Shown piece after piece: positions 9,609-17,387 of a stretch of DNA of 64,000 bases. The notes below the pieces were generated by a model, which searched no databases, was not told where the DNA came from, and saw only the letters and a list, made by a program, of their open reading frames with translations. Numbering within the stretch: position 1 is the stretch's first letter; each line of letters starts with the position of its first letter. The DNA comes from Mobiluncus curtisii subsp. curtisii ATCC 35241. Lineage in GTDB: Bacteria > Actinomycetota > Actinomycetes > Actinomycetales > Actinomycetaceae. The stretch covers positions 1,286,336 to 1,350,335 of the forward strand of contig NZ_GL385912.1 in NCBI RefSeq assembly GCF_000146285.1, given 5' to 3'. The translations under genes and the position numbers were made by a program.

Positions 9609-10730
9609 CTATTCTCCCCACAATTCCTTTTCATTGCATATCGTCTGATTTGCGTCTGTCTGAGTTGACGCGGATTTGGCGGCTTTGAGGTCTGCGATTG
9701 TTGCGGCTCCGGCCTCCAAGAGTTCTCCCGCCAAATCTACCCCGAGCTGCTCGGCAGCAGCCAGGGCAAAATCACGCTGCGCGGCTTCGGCTCCCAGCAA
9801 CACGGTGGTTTCCCCATTGACTTCCAGAACTTCGCCCTGATTTCCGATGACTCGGGCAGTCAGTTCCAGGCGTCCCGAAGGTGCCTCGGTATGTTTGTCC
9901 CAAGTCACGACGCCTCGTACGCCCAAGGGTGCGGCGCAGCCCGCTTCGAGGTAGCGCAGCAGGGCGCGTTCCGCGCTGACTTCTAACCGGGTGGGTTCGT
10001 CATCCACAAACTTGAGGATTTGGGCGAAGTTTCGCCCCTCATCACTGTCCAACAGCTCGGAACGGGTTTCCAGGGCTAAGGCACCCTGTCCGCCGGCAGG
10101 AATCACCGTACCTTCCAGGGAATCCGTAATTGCGTCATCCATTCCCAAGCGACGCAGCCCGGCTCGCGCCAGCACCACCCCGTCCAGGTCTTCGGCAGCT
10201 TTCCCCGACGGCAGACCAGCCTGTTCAGCTACGGCAGCCAAACCTTTCACCCGCCCGACCCGCGTGGGGACGTTGCCGCGAATGTCTACCAATTCAATAT
10301 CTGGACGTGCCACCGCAATCTGGCGAGCTCGGCGAGGCGAGCCGGTACCCAGACGCGAACCGGCGGGCAAATCTGCCAAGCTGAGACTGTCCCGCGCCAC
10401 CAGCACGTCTCCCGGATCTTCACGAGTCGGGGTGGCAGCCACCACCAGACCGTCTACCGGCACGGTGGGCAGGTCTTTCAGAGAGTGGACCACCAGGTCG
10501 CAGTGACCCTCCAGCAGTGCCACCCGCAGGGCTGCGGCGAACACGCCAACGCCACCCAGGCTGGCTAGTGAAGCCCGATTGATGTCGCCCTCCGTGGTAA
10601 ACGTCTGTACCTGAACGTGTAACCCGCGCTGCTCCAAGTCGGAGGCGACGGCGCGGGTTTGGGTCAAAGCCAGGGCGGAGGCACGGGTGCCAATCACGAG
10701 CGGACGCTCAGTGCTGCCAATCGTTTGCAT
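9609..10730 (-). CDS. hemC: Hydroxymethylbilane synthase (porphobilinogen deaminase)
   Basis: This 373-residue enzyme polymerises four porphobilinogens into hydroxymethylbilane. It has the N-terminal IGTRASALALTQT, the substrate-binding DLVVHSLKDLP and GTGSPRRARQ segments, and the cysteine that anchors the dipyrromethane cofactor in LEAGCAAPLG. The C-terminus has an extra tail of about 40 residues. It is the first gene of the hemC-hemD-hemB group. The ATG at 10730 has no good ribosome site, so the mRNA may have a very short leader. The 350 bases upstream hold a toxin-antitoxin remnant that separates this group from hemY. Confidence 0.95.
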   Translation of the reverse strand: MQTIGSTERPLVIGTRASALALTQTRAVASDLEQRGLHVQVQTFTTEGDINRASLASLGGVGVFAAALRVALLEGHCDLVVHSLKDLPTVPVDGLVVAATPTREDPGDVLVARDSLSLADLPAGSRLGTGSPRRARQIAVARPDIELVDIRGNVPTRVGRVKGLAAVAEQAGLPSGKAAEDLDGVVLARAGLRRLGMDDAITDSLEGTVIPAGGQGALALETRSELLDSDEGRNFAQILKFVDDEPTRLEVSAERALLRYLEAGCAAPLGVRGVVTWDKHTEAPSGRLELTARVIGNQGEVLEVNGETTVLLGAEAAQRDFALAAAEQLGVDLAGELLEAGAATIADLKAAKSASTQTDANQTICNEKELWGE

Positions 10731-10794
10731 AGGTTCTAGCTTAGGACAAAGCAGGGTTAAGTTGTAACCGAAGAGACAAACGAACCTCCCACTT

Positions 10795-10814
10795 TTCTAG
10801 CATTAAGGCTAGAA
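10795..10814. promoter_or_regulatory. Perfect 7-base-pair inverted repeat, possible vapB operator
   Basis: TTCTAGC, a 6-base spacer, then GCTAGAA lies 14 bases upstream of the vapB-like start and 65 bases upstream of hemC on the other strand. VapB antitoxins bind such palindromes in their own promoters, so it may be the old operator. It could also now serve the hemC promoter. Confidence 0.4.
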
Positions 10815-10827
10815 TTTCTTGATGCCG

Positions 10828-11043
10828 ATGCTGACTATCAAAAATCCCCAAGTGTATGAAAACGTTCGCGAGCTCGCGAATCGTTAAGGCATAACCATGA
10901 CCGCCGTGGTCGCCCGCGGCTCGGGTTCCCACGCCAAGCTAAACTTCGGGGACTGTTTTTCCTACGCCGCCTCCCGCGCCCTGAATGAACCGCTGCTGTT
11001 CAAGGGCACAAACTTCAGCGCTACCGACATCATCGCGGCGTGA
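10828..11043 (+). pseudogene. Decayed vapBC toxin-antitoxin module
   Basis: Two fragments lie in one frame. The first (10828-10887) reads MLTIKNPQVYENVRELANR and stops; it matches the N-terminus of short VapB antitoxins, which begin with a similar IK(D/N)P..xxxxRELA pattern. The second (10897-11043) encodes 48 residues with HAKLNFGDCFSYA and EPLLFKGTNFSATDI, the typical end of PIN-domain VapC toxins, including the conserved NFGDC and the last acidic position. The rest of VapB and the N-terminal two thirds of VapC, with their catalytic acids, are missing. An internal deletion explains this best. The remnant sits opposite in strand to the flanking heme genes. Confidence 0.75.
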
Positions 11044-11081
11044 GCATCCGGCGACCGTCCGCCCCGCCCTCGTGACCCGTC

Positions 11082-12623
11082 CTATTGAAACTTCAATCCG
11101 CGAGCGACCACGGCGGTAATCCCGGTTCCAGCAAACAGCGCGCCTTCCAGATCCAAGCCCTCTACGCGTTCGGCGGCAGCGGCAATCTGGTTGAGCACCG
11201 CGCGTTCCTCGACGGTAGGGTGAGCCATAGCGTCGCCCCAAAAGATGCGGCGCGAATCCAGGACCTGATCCATGGTCAGTTCCACCCCCAGCATCCGCGA
11301 CGCGTCTGCCAAAGCCCGCTCCACCGTAATCTGGTAGACAAAACCGTCCGGGTCGCCCTCCCGACCGTAGGAAATCCGCAGGATATGCGTGTGGGGAGCA
11401 GCTCCTGCCATCGTCTCGGGCCATTTCGCTGAATAGTTTGTAATGGCTTTGGCCTGCAGGACGTTCGGGTCTTCATCAGGTCCGCAGGGCGGGGGACCGA
11501 CCAACATGCCTGACCCGCGCGGCGGATTGTCCAGCTGGGGCGCATTGACCGCCAGGGTCACATTCATCACGTGAGTGCCTTTATGCAGCTGAAATCCGGT
11601 GGTCAAATCGCCGATTTCTTCCAAAGCCGCCGCGTCAAACCGTACGGTGGCGTCCCGGTGTTCACGTTCGGCGTGATACTTCAGACGCAGCATCGATGCC
11701 GCCGCCGAGTTCAGCACTTTCAACGCGCTGTTGCCCGGCAGCGCCACCACGATTCGATCGGTCGCCAAACCGAAAGCGTTACCGATTTCTTCCGGGGGAC
11801 CGCCCTGGAACTTGGTGTTGGAAATCGTGTGTTTGCACCACACGACCCAACGCGGGTTGTCCGCGCCGATACCGGTTTCAACGTGCATGACGCGCACGTG
11901 GTTATCGATGCGTCCCCCCGCCGCGATAATGCGTTTCACCAGCTCATCCACCAGTCTAAACATGCCGCCCGCGGGCATCATCACCACTACCGAGTTCGGT
12001 TTGCGGGTGGCAGCCACCGCCTTGGTCAACGACCCGGTGCGCGCCAGGGCGGCACGCAATCCCGGTGCCACTCGGTCGGGATCTAATCCGTAGGGGTGTG
12101 TGGAGTGAATGCCTCCCGCGAATGGGGTCACGAACGCATCCAGCACGTCTTTGCCCAGCCGGGCTTCGACCATTTCTCCAAAACTTTTCGCGTCTGCGCC
12201 GACTTCTGCGGGCAGCGTCAAATCCTGTCGAGCGCGTTCCAGGGCCTGTGGTCCGGCGATGTGAGTCAGCCCCTCCACGAACACCGGGTCGTCAAGGTCG
12301 GCGGGAATGCCCAGCGTTCCAAAGGGAATCCGCACGGCATCATTGCGACCGTGATCCCATACCCAGGAGTCGCTGTGGGGGGCGACCGGGTGCAAGCCCA
12401 GTTCCTGACACAGCTCCGTGACTTCGGGGGTGCGGGTAGCGTAGGACTCGGCTCCGATGTCCACGGTGGCTCCCCCAAAGACTCCCGAGCAGACCAGACC
12501 GCCGGGGCGCCCGCGTTCCTCCAAGATGAGGGGCCGCAGCCCGCGTTTTGTCGCCGCGTATCCAGCAGCCAGCGCGCCGAGCCCGCCGCCGAGGATAATC
12601 ATGTCGAAGCCTTCGTCAGTCAT
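11082..12623 (-). CDS. hemY: Coproporphyrinogen III oxidase / protoporphyrinogen oxidase, HemY type
   Basis: This 513-residue FAD enzyme oxidises the porphyrinogen ring. In Gram-positive bacteria with HemQ, the HemY type acts on coproporphyrinogen III to give coproporphyrin III (also named CgoX). The N-terminus has the dinucleotide-binding IILGGGLGALAAGYAA and the following acidic residue in LILEERGRPGGL; the C-terminal GTGITAVVARG is the second FAD-contact segment. It lies 48 bases after hemE on the same strand. The start ATG has GAAGGG upstream. HemY-type enzymes usually use oxygen, which is of interest in a genome that also has an oxygen-sensitive Por system. Confidence 0.92.
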   Translation of the reverse strand: MTDEGFDMIILGGGLGALAAGYAATKRGLRPLILEERGRPGGLVCSGVFGGATVDIGAESYATRTPEVTELCQELGLHPVAPHSDSWVWDHGRNDAVRIPFGTLGIPADLDDPVFVEGLTHIAGPQALERARQDLTLPAEVGADAKSFGEMVEARLGKDVLDAFVTPFAGGIHSTHPYGLDPDRVAPGLRAALARTGSLTKAVAATRKPNSVVVMMPAGGMFRLVDELVKRIIAAGGRIDNHVRVMHVETGIGADNPRWVVWCKHTISNTKFQGGPPEEIGNAFGLATDRIVVALPGNSALKVLNSAAASMLRLKYHAEREHRDATVRFDAAALEEIGDLTTGFQLHKGTHVMNVTLAVNAPQLDNPPRGSGMLVGPPPCGPDEDPNVLQAKAITNYSAKWPETMAGAAPHTHILRISYGREGDPDGFVYQITVERALADASRMLGVELTMDQVLDSRRIFWGDAMAHPTVEERAVLNQIAAAAERVEGLDLEGALFAGTGITAVVARGLKFQ

Positions 12624-12671
12624 GGTGTTTTCCCTTCAAAAGCGTTATCTGGTGGGTTTGTTGGGAGTCTT

Positions 12672-13802
12672 TCAGTTTTCGGTCGAGGACGTTGCGGTAG
12701 GTCGCCACGTGTGAATCCGCGCAGTCAGTTCGGTCAGCACCCCAGGGTCAGTCTCGGGTCGCACCCCGTGTCCCAGGTTGAAAATGTGGGCAGGGGCAGC
12801 GAGTCCGGTCTGGAGGACTTTTTCGGCTTCGCGCCAGATTTGCTCCATGTGGTCAGTTGGTTTCGCGTCAGTTGGGGTGGAGTCTGTTTGTGCCGGCTGC
12901 TCCGCAGTGACCAGCAGGTCTGGGTCGAGGTTACCCTGCAGGACTTTTCCGGGCAGCCGCCGCGCGGCGGCGTCCAAGCCCAGGTCGGAGCCGATGGAAA
13001 CGACCTCTGCGATTTCGCCCATTGCCTCGATGAGGTGGGCAGTGCCGACCCCAAAATGAATGTGGGTGGCTCCCGGCGCGCCTTGGAAAGCGAGTGACGA
13101 GTAGGGCAGCGCGAATTGGCGGTACTCTGATGCGGTCAGGGACCCCGCCCAGGAATCAAACAGTTGCACCGCTTCGGCACCACCGTTGATTTGGGCTTTC
13201 ATGAACTGACCGGACAATTTGGCACACCAGGTCGCCAGTTTGTTCCAGGCGGCGGGTTCAGCTTCGACAAAAGCTCGGGTTTCCAGGCATTCTCTGCGTC
13301 GCGGACCGCCGGCTTCCAACAGGTATGACGCCAGGGTAAACGGCGCTCCAGCAAATCCCAACAGGACTTTTTCATAAGGCAGTTCCCGGCGGACGTGAGC
13401 GGCGGCTTGCTCGATTACCGACCAGTCCGTGACTTCCAGCTCGGTCAATTTTTCTACCTCGGCAACACTGGTCAGAGGCTGCCTCAATACCGGTCCGCGG
13501 TCGGGCACAATGTTAATGTCCGCGCCTGCCAGATACAGTGGCACCACGATATCGGAAAAGAACACGGCGGCATCAACGTGGTGGCGGCGCACTGGCTGGA
13601 GGGTAATCTCGGCAGCAATCTCCGGGATGGTGCAGCTTTCGAGCATGGTTTTGCCCTCGCGCAGGGCACGGTATTCCGGCAGGGATCGTCCGGCTTGGCG
13701 CATGAACCACACCGGGGTGGTCAGCGGTCTGATTCCGTTCAACGCGGCGCGAATGTTCGAACCAGAAAATAGCGGGTCAAGGCCCAGAGAAGATGCAGCC
13801 AA
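12672..13802 (-). CDS. hemE: Uroporphyrinogen decarboxylase
   Basis: This 376-residue cytosolic enzyme decarboxylates the four acetate side chains of uroporphyrinogen III to give coproporphyrinogen III. The N-terminal signature PVWFMRQAGRSLPEYRALR is complete, and FAGAPFTLASYLLEAGG and ATHIHFGVGT are present. A polar segment near residue 310 (TAEQPAQTDSTPTDAKPTD) looks like an inserted loop. The start is TTG at 13802, preceded by AGGAT at a 7-base spacing. That ribosome site overlaps a perfect palindrome in the 74-base gap shared with the divergent hemA. It heads the minus-strand group hemE-hemY. Confidence 0.95.
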   Translation of the reverse strand: MAASSLGLDPLFSGSNIRAALNGIRPLTTPVWFMRQAGRSLPEYRALREGKTMLESCTIPEIAAEITLQPVRRHHVDAAVFFSDIVVPLYLAGADINIVPDRGPVLRQPLTSVAEVEKLTELEVTDWSVIEQAAAHVRRELPYEKVLLGFAGAPFTLASYLLEAGGPRRRECLETRAFVEAEPAAWNKLATWCAKLSGQFMKAQINGGAEAVQLFDSWAGSLTASEYRQFALPYSSLAFQGAPGATHIHFGVGTAHLIEAMGEIAEVVSIGSDLGLDAAARRLPGKVLQGNLDPDLLVTAEQPAQTDSTPTDAKPTDHMEQIWREAEKVLQTGLAAPAHIFNLGHGVRPETDPGVLTELTARIHTWRPTATSSTEN

Positions 13803-13808
13803 AATCCA

Positions 13809-13823
13809 ATCCTAACTTAGGAT
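13809..13823. promoter_or_regulatory. Palindrome between hemE and hemA
   Basis: ATCCTAA-C-TTAGGAT is a perfect palindrome with 7-base arms. It covers the hemE ribosome site and lies about 17 bases upstream of the hemA -35 element, a good place for a regulator of both heme arms. Its TTAGG/CCTAA halves recall parts of the DtxR/IdeR box but are arranged differently. Confidence 0.45.
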
Positions 13824-13839
13824 GCCCTTAGTAACTGTT

Positions 13840-13869
13840 TTGCGGGGTTAATTCTATTTAAGGTATAAA
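13840..13869 (+). promoter_or_regulatory. Putative hemA promoter
   Basis: TTGCGG at 13840-13845 and TATAAA at 13864-13869 are 18 bases apart and fit a housekeeping promoter. The expected transcript start is almost at the hemA ATG (13877), so the mRNA would be leaderless or nearly so. Confidence 0.5.
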
Positions 13870-13876
13870 AAGGTTG

Positions 13877-15163
13877 ATGCCTTTTCAACTCTACACCGTC
13901 AATCACCTGACCCACAGTCTGTCTGAAGTGGCTCAGGCGGCGGCTCAAGCTGCAGAAAAGGAATCCGAATGGCTCGACACTCCAGGAGTGCATTCCCTAG
14001 TCCTGGTCTCGACCTGTAATCGCGTGGAAATTTATACTTCTGCCGATCCGGAAGTGCGTTTAGTCCCTGCCTCGGAACTGCCCTCCCAGACGCAACCGTT
14101 GCAAGTTCCGTCCCATAACCAGACACATGACGGTTCTCTCGCGTGGAATTTTATTGAAGGTCGAGCGGTTGCTGAACATCTGTATCGGGTTGCCGCGGGG
14201 TTGGACTCCATGGTGGTAGGAGAAGCCGAAGTCGCCGGTCAGGTGCGTCGTAGCTTTACGCGTGCTCAAGACTTGGGGGAAGTTCACGGGTTGATGGTGC
14301 GCATGTTTGAGGGGGCGCTCTCTACCGCGCGAAAGGTCGCCAGCAAGACAGAACTGACCGGGCTGGGGCGCTCGGTTGTTTCCGTGGGTCTGGATGTGGC
14401 AGAGGCGAGCGGTCGGCTCCCCAACTGGCGACAGGCACGAGTCTTACTGGTCGGCACCGGCGCTTATGCCGGGAGTACGGTCGCTCAGCTACGCGCCCGC
14501 GGAGTGCGCGACATCGCTAACATTTCAACTTCGGACCGGGTCATTGCCTTTGCCAAGAATCACGGCACCCGCGTGGTTCCGGCTGCTGATTTGGTACCGG
14601 CATTACAGCAGGCAGATTTGGTCGTGACTGCTCGCGGGATTGGTGCCCCCGTGTTGCGTCGTGAACAGGTCCGCGACAGCTTGGTTGCCCCAGACAGCAC
14701 CTTAACCATTCTTGACCTGGCATTGCATCGCGACGTGGAAGAAAGCGTGCGGGACCTACCAGGTGTCATGTTGTGGAATTTGGAAGATATTCGCCACCGG
14801 GTTCCGGCTTTGGCAGTGTCCCAAGTGCGACGAGCGCATGAAATTATTGAAGAAGGTTTGAGCGAGTACGACGCGGCAGTGGCGGCACGTCACATGGATC
14901 CGGCTATTGTGCAGCTGCGCGCGATTTTCGAGCAGGCTGCTGCCGCCGAGATAGATCGACTTCCCGCTGGTGACATGATTTCTCGCGAAGCTGCCGAAGC
15001 GGCGATTCACCACGTCATTGCGAAACTGGCGCATACGCCTACCGTTTCTGCCCACATGGCTGCCGAAGCGGGCTTGGGAGCCGAGTGGGTGGGTGCCTTA
15101 GCTACCGTGTGGGGACTGACACCCGCGGTGCTTGAAGCTGCCCTGAATGCCGAAGTTAGGTAA
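13877..15163 (+). CDS. hemA: Glutamyl-tRNA reductase
   Basis: This 428-residue enzyme reduces glutamyl-tRNA(Glu) to glutamate-1-semialdehyde with NADPH, the first and usually controlled step of the C5 heme pathway. The catalytic cysteine is in STCNRVEIY (about residue 50), the substrate domain continues with AAGLDSMVVGEAEVAGQVR, and the NADPH domain has VLLVGTGAYAGSTVAQL. A long C-terminal helical dimerisation region follows. A TTG directly precedes the ATG; I use the ATG. It starts the plus-strand arm and is followed by hemH after 5 bases. Confidence 0.96.
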   Translation: MPFQLYTVNHLTHSLSEVAQAAAQAAEKESEWLDTPGVHSLVLVSTCNRVEIYTSADPEVRLVPASELPSQTQPLQVPSHNQTHDGSLAWNFIEGRAVAEHLYRVAAGLDSMVVGEAEVAGQVRRSFTRAQDLGEVHGLMVRMFEGALSTARKVASKTELTGLGRSVVSVGLDVAEASGRLPNWRQARVLLVGTGAYAGSTVAQLRARGVRDIANISTSDRVIAFAKNHGTRVVPAADLVPALQQADLVVTARGIGAPVLRREQVRDSLVAPDSTLTILDLALHRDVEESVRDLPGVMLWNLEDIRHRVPALAVSQVRRAHEIIEEGLSEYDAAVAARHMDPAIVQLRAIFEQAAAAEIDRLPAGDMISREAAEAAIHHVIAKLAHTPTVSAHMAAEAGLGAEWVGALATVWGLTPAVLEAALNAEVR

Positions 15164-15168
15164 ATCGC

Positions 15169-16476
15169 ATGAGTAATCTGGCGCCTTATGATGCGTTGCT
15201 CTTGGTCAGCTATGGAGGTCCGAACGGTCCCGAGGACGTTTTGCCGTTCTTACGCAATGCCACCGGTGGGGCAGGAATTCCAGATTCTCGCCTGGAACAG
15301 GTCGGTGGTCACTACCGTCTGTTTGGTGGCGTATCTCCCATTAACGCCCGCAATGCAGCACTGCTGTCCAGCCTGCATCAGCGCCTTGGTGATGAACTCA
15401 TTTACGCGATAGGTAACCGCAACTGGCACCCGTATTTCAGCGAAAGTCTCATTGACTTGGTTGACCGTGGGGCGCGCCGAATTCTGACTTTATTTACCAC
15501 CGCTTACACCTGCTATTCAGGATGCCGTCAATATCGGGAAAACCTGGCTCAGGCTCTCGCCGACCTGCGTACTGCCCGCCCCGAGATTGCCGACCAAGTC
15601 ACCCTTGACCGGGTACGCCCTTTTGCAAACACCCCCGGATTCATCAGCGCTAACGCCCGTGCTATCGCCGCAGCGGCTCGCGACTTAAACCTTAATCCGG
15701 CTTCTACACAATCCCCTGAAACACCATCAGAGCCGGTTCACTTGGTTTACGTAACACATTCGATTCCACTCGACATGGCACGACATTCCGGACCCTGTCA
15801 CGGCGCCCACGGCGCGACCGTTGATTCTTCGACCACCCAGAAACCCGCGTTGTTCGACGACCGTCTTGACACTCCCGTCAGCCGACCCAGCGTCCCCATG
15901 CGCCAGCGCCAGACAGAATTTTCCCCCGCAGCCCTCAATGCTTTGCCCGCGGTAACCCGTGAGCAGGACGCCCTCGGGCAGGGCTGGACCTACCTGGCGC
16001 AACACCTCGCGGTAGCGCAAGCCGTGCACCGGCACCTGTCCGCACAAGGGCTGGACCTGCCGTGGTCGCTGGCGTTTTGTTCCCGTTCCGGATCCCCGCA
16101 CCAGGCTTGGTTGGAACCCGATATTAATGACCACCTGCGTGATTTGGCAGCCTCCGGAGTGCGTCGCGTCATCGTCGCGCCTTTCGGTTTCATCTCAGAT
16201 CACATGGAAGTAGTATTTGACCTTGACACCGAAGCTGCGGCGACCGCCCAGGAACTTGGTCTGGAATATCGTCGGGCAGCCACCGCCGATTCTGACCCAG
16301 AGTTCCTCGATGAACTGGCTAACCTGGTTTATGAACGGGCAGCTTTTGCCCGCGGTGAACACCCGTCACAATCCGTGGAACCCGATACCTACCCGCCGCT
16401 GGCAGAAACTTGCGGACCAAATTGTTGTCAATATCCGCGCTCTGCCCGCCCTTATCTTCATCACCCCAATCACTAA
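15169..16476 (+). CDS. hemH: Coproporphyrin III ferrochelatase
   Basis: This 435-residue enzyme inserts Fe(II) into coproporphyrin III (the CpfC role in organisms with HemQ). It begins with the family's ALLLVSYGGPNGPEDVLPFL, has the active-site region VYVTHSIPLDMA with its histidine, and SRSGSPHQAWLEPDIND. Two features differ from short ferrochelatases. A segment of about 65 residues after the active-site histidine is polar and variable. The C-terminus carries a cysteine group (TCGPNCC), which could hold the [2Fe-2S] cluster known from several actinobacterial ferrochelatases. It follows hemA by 5 bases and precedes hemQ by 21 bases. Confidence 0.94.
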   Translation: MSNLAPYDALLLVSYGGPNGPEDVLPFLRNATGGAGIPDSRLEQVGGHYRLFGGVSPINARNAALLSSLHQRLGDELIYAIGNRNWHPYFSESLIDLVDRGARRILTLFTTAYTCYSGCRQYRENLAQALADLRTARPEIADQVTLDRVRPFANTPGFISANARAIAAAARDLNLNPASTQSPETPSEPVHLVYVTHSIPLDMARHSGPCHGAHGATVDSSTTQKPALFDDRLDTPVSRPSVPMRQRQTEFSPAALNALPAVTREQDALGQGWTYLAQHLAVAQAVHRHLSAQGLDLPWSLAFCSRSGSPHQAWLEPDINDHLRDLAASGVRRVIVAPFGFISDHMEVVFDLDTEAAATAQELGLEYRRAATADSDPEFLDELANLVYERAAFARGEHPSQSVEPDTYPPLAETCGPNCCQYPRSARPYLHHPNH

Positions 16477-16497
16477 ACCACTAGCAAAGGAGACATT

Positions 16498-17313
16498 ATG
16501 GGACATCCCGAGTCTGTTCAAACTGCTCCGGAAATCACCGGCGACCCCCGCGACTACGCGGTAGATTATCGCGAAGTCAATGCCAGAGATAACTATTCTC
16601 TGCACATGGTGTTCCGTCGGACCCGACCCCTGCCGACCGACCCGCAGCGCCTCGAACGCATTATCCGCCGTTTGGAAGAAGCCGTGCAGGGCGTCGTGGT
16701 GCGCGGCTGGTATGACGTGTCCGGATTCCGTCCGGACGCCGACCTGATGATTTGGGCGCTCGCCGATAACGCGGAAGCTCTCCAAGATGCCTTCCGCAAA
16801 GTTGGAGCCATCGGAACCTGCCACGGCAGACCCGCCCTGTTTGAGCCGGTATGGTCGGCGATGAGTCGCCACGTGCCCGCTGAGTTCAATGAATCGCACC
16901 TGCCGGCTTGTTGGGGTGGCTTTGCCCCGCGCAAGTACGCTACGGTTTACCCCTTCGTCCGCTCTTGGGACTGGTACTACCTGCCCAAAGCACGCCGCAA
17001 TGCCATCCTCAAGGAACACGGTATGAACGGTCGCGACTACAACGATGTGGCAGTCTCGACCCTGGCGGCTTTCGCTTTGGGAGATTGGGAATGGACCATC
17101 ACCTTGGAGGCTGACCGCCTGGATCGCGTCATGGGCGTGCTGCGTCAGCAGCGCGAGGTGGAAGCCCGCCTGTTCGTGCGTGTCGATACCCCGTTCTTTA
17201 CCGGGGTGCGCGTCGAGCCTCGCGAGTGGGTGGATTTGCAGCCCAAGCGTGACGACGCGGGCAGCCAGGGTCACCAGCCCGAAGAAACGTCCTGCGGCTG
17301 CGGACACAATTAA
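16498..17313 (+). CDS. hemQ: Coproheme decarboxylase HemQ (ChdC)
   Basis: This 271-residue protein of the chlorite-dismutase-like family oxidatively decarboxylates coproheme to heme b, the last step of the coproporphyrin route. It has the actinobacterial-type start RDYAVDYREVNARDNYSLHMVF, a tyrosine pair in SWDWYYLP where the catalytic Tyr is expected, the proximal-histidine segment KEHGMNGRDYNDV, and the C-terminal DTPFFTGVR. The tail ends in cysteine-rich SCGCGHN. The ATG has AAAGGAG upstream. A strong terminator follows, so hemA-hemH-hemQ is a closed operon. Confidence 0.95.
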   Translation: MGHPESVQTAPEITGDPRDYAVDYREVNARDNYSLHMVFRRTRPLPTDPQRLERIIRRLEEAVQGVVVRGWYDVSGFRPDADLMIWALADNAEALQDAFRKVGAIGTCHGRPALFEPVWSAMSRHVPAEFNESHLPACWGGFAPRKYATVYPFVRSWDWYYLPKARRNAILKEHGMNGRDYNDVAVSTLAAFALGDWEWTITLEADRLDRVMGVLRQQREVEARLFVRVDTPFFTGVRVEPREWVDLQPKRDDAGSQGHQPEETSCGCGHN

Positions 17314-17340
17314 CCCGCACCTTTTAATCACCTTTCGTCG

Positions 17341-17380
17341 AACCCCTGCGGGCTTGTCTCAAAAGTCCGCAGGGGTTTCG
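17341..17380 (+). terminator. Rho-independent terminator of hemA-hemH-hemQ
   Basis: AACCCCTGCGG pairs perfectly with CCGCAGGGGTT across a 15-base loop, and TTTCGTTTCGG follows. The 11-base GC-rich stem and T-rich tail lie 27 bases after hemQ. It may also work for the converging metalloprotease gene. Confidence 0.85.
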
Positions 17381-17387
17381 TTTCGGT

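Noticed and set aside
12096-13097. A 333-codon open frame opposite hemY and hemE
   Set aside because: It is antisense to two well-supported enzymes and its product is rich in Gly, Ser and Arg without domains. It reflects the GC-biased codon use of the real genes.
13817-13836. A DtxR/IdeR iron box in the hemE-hemA gap
   Set aside because: TTAGGATGCCCTTAGTAAC matches the 19-base consensus at only about 12 positions, too few to call.
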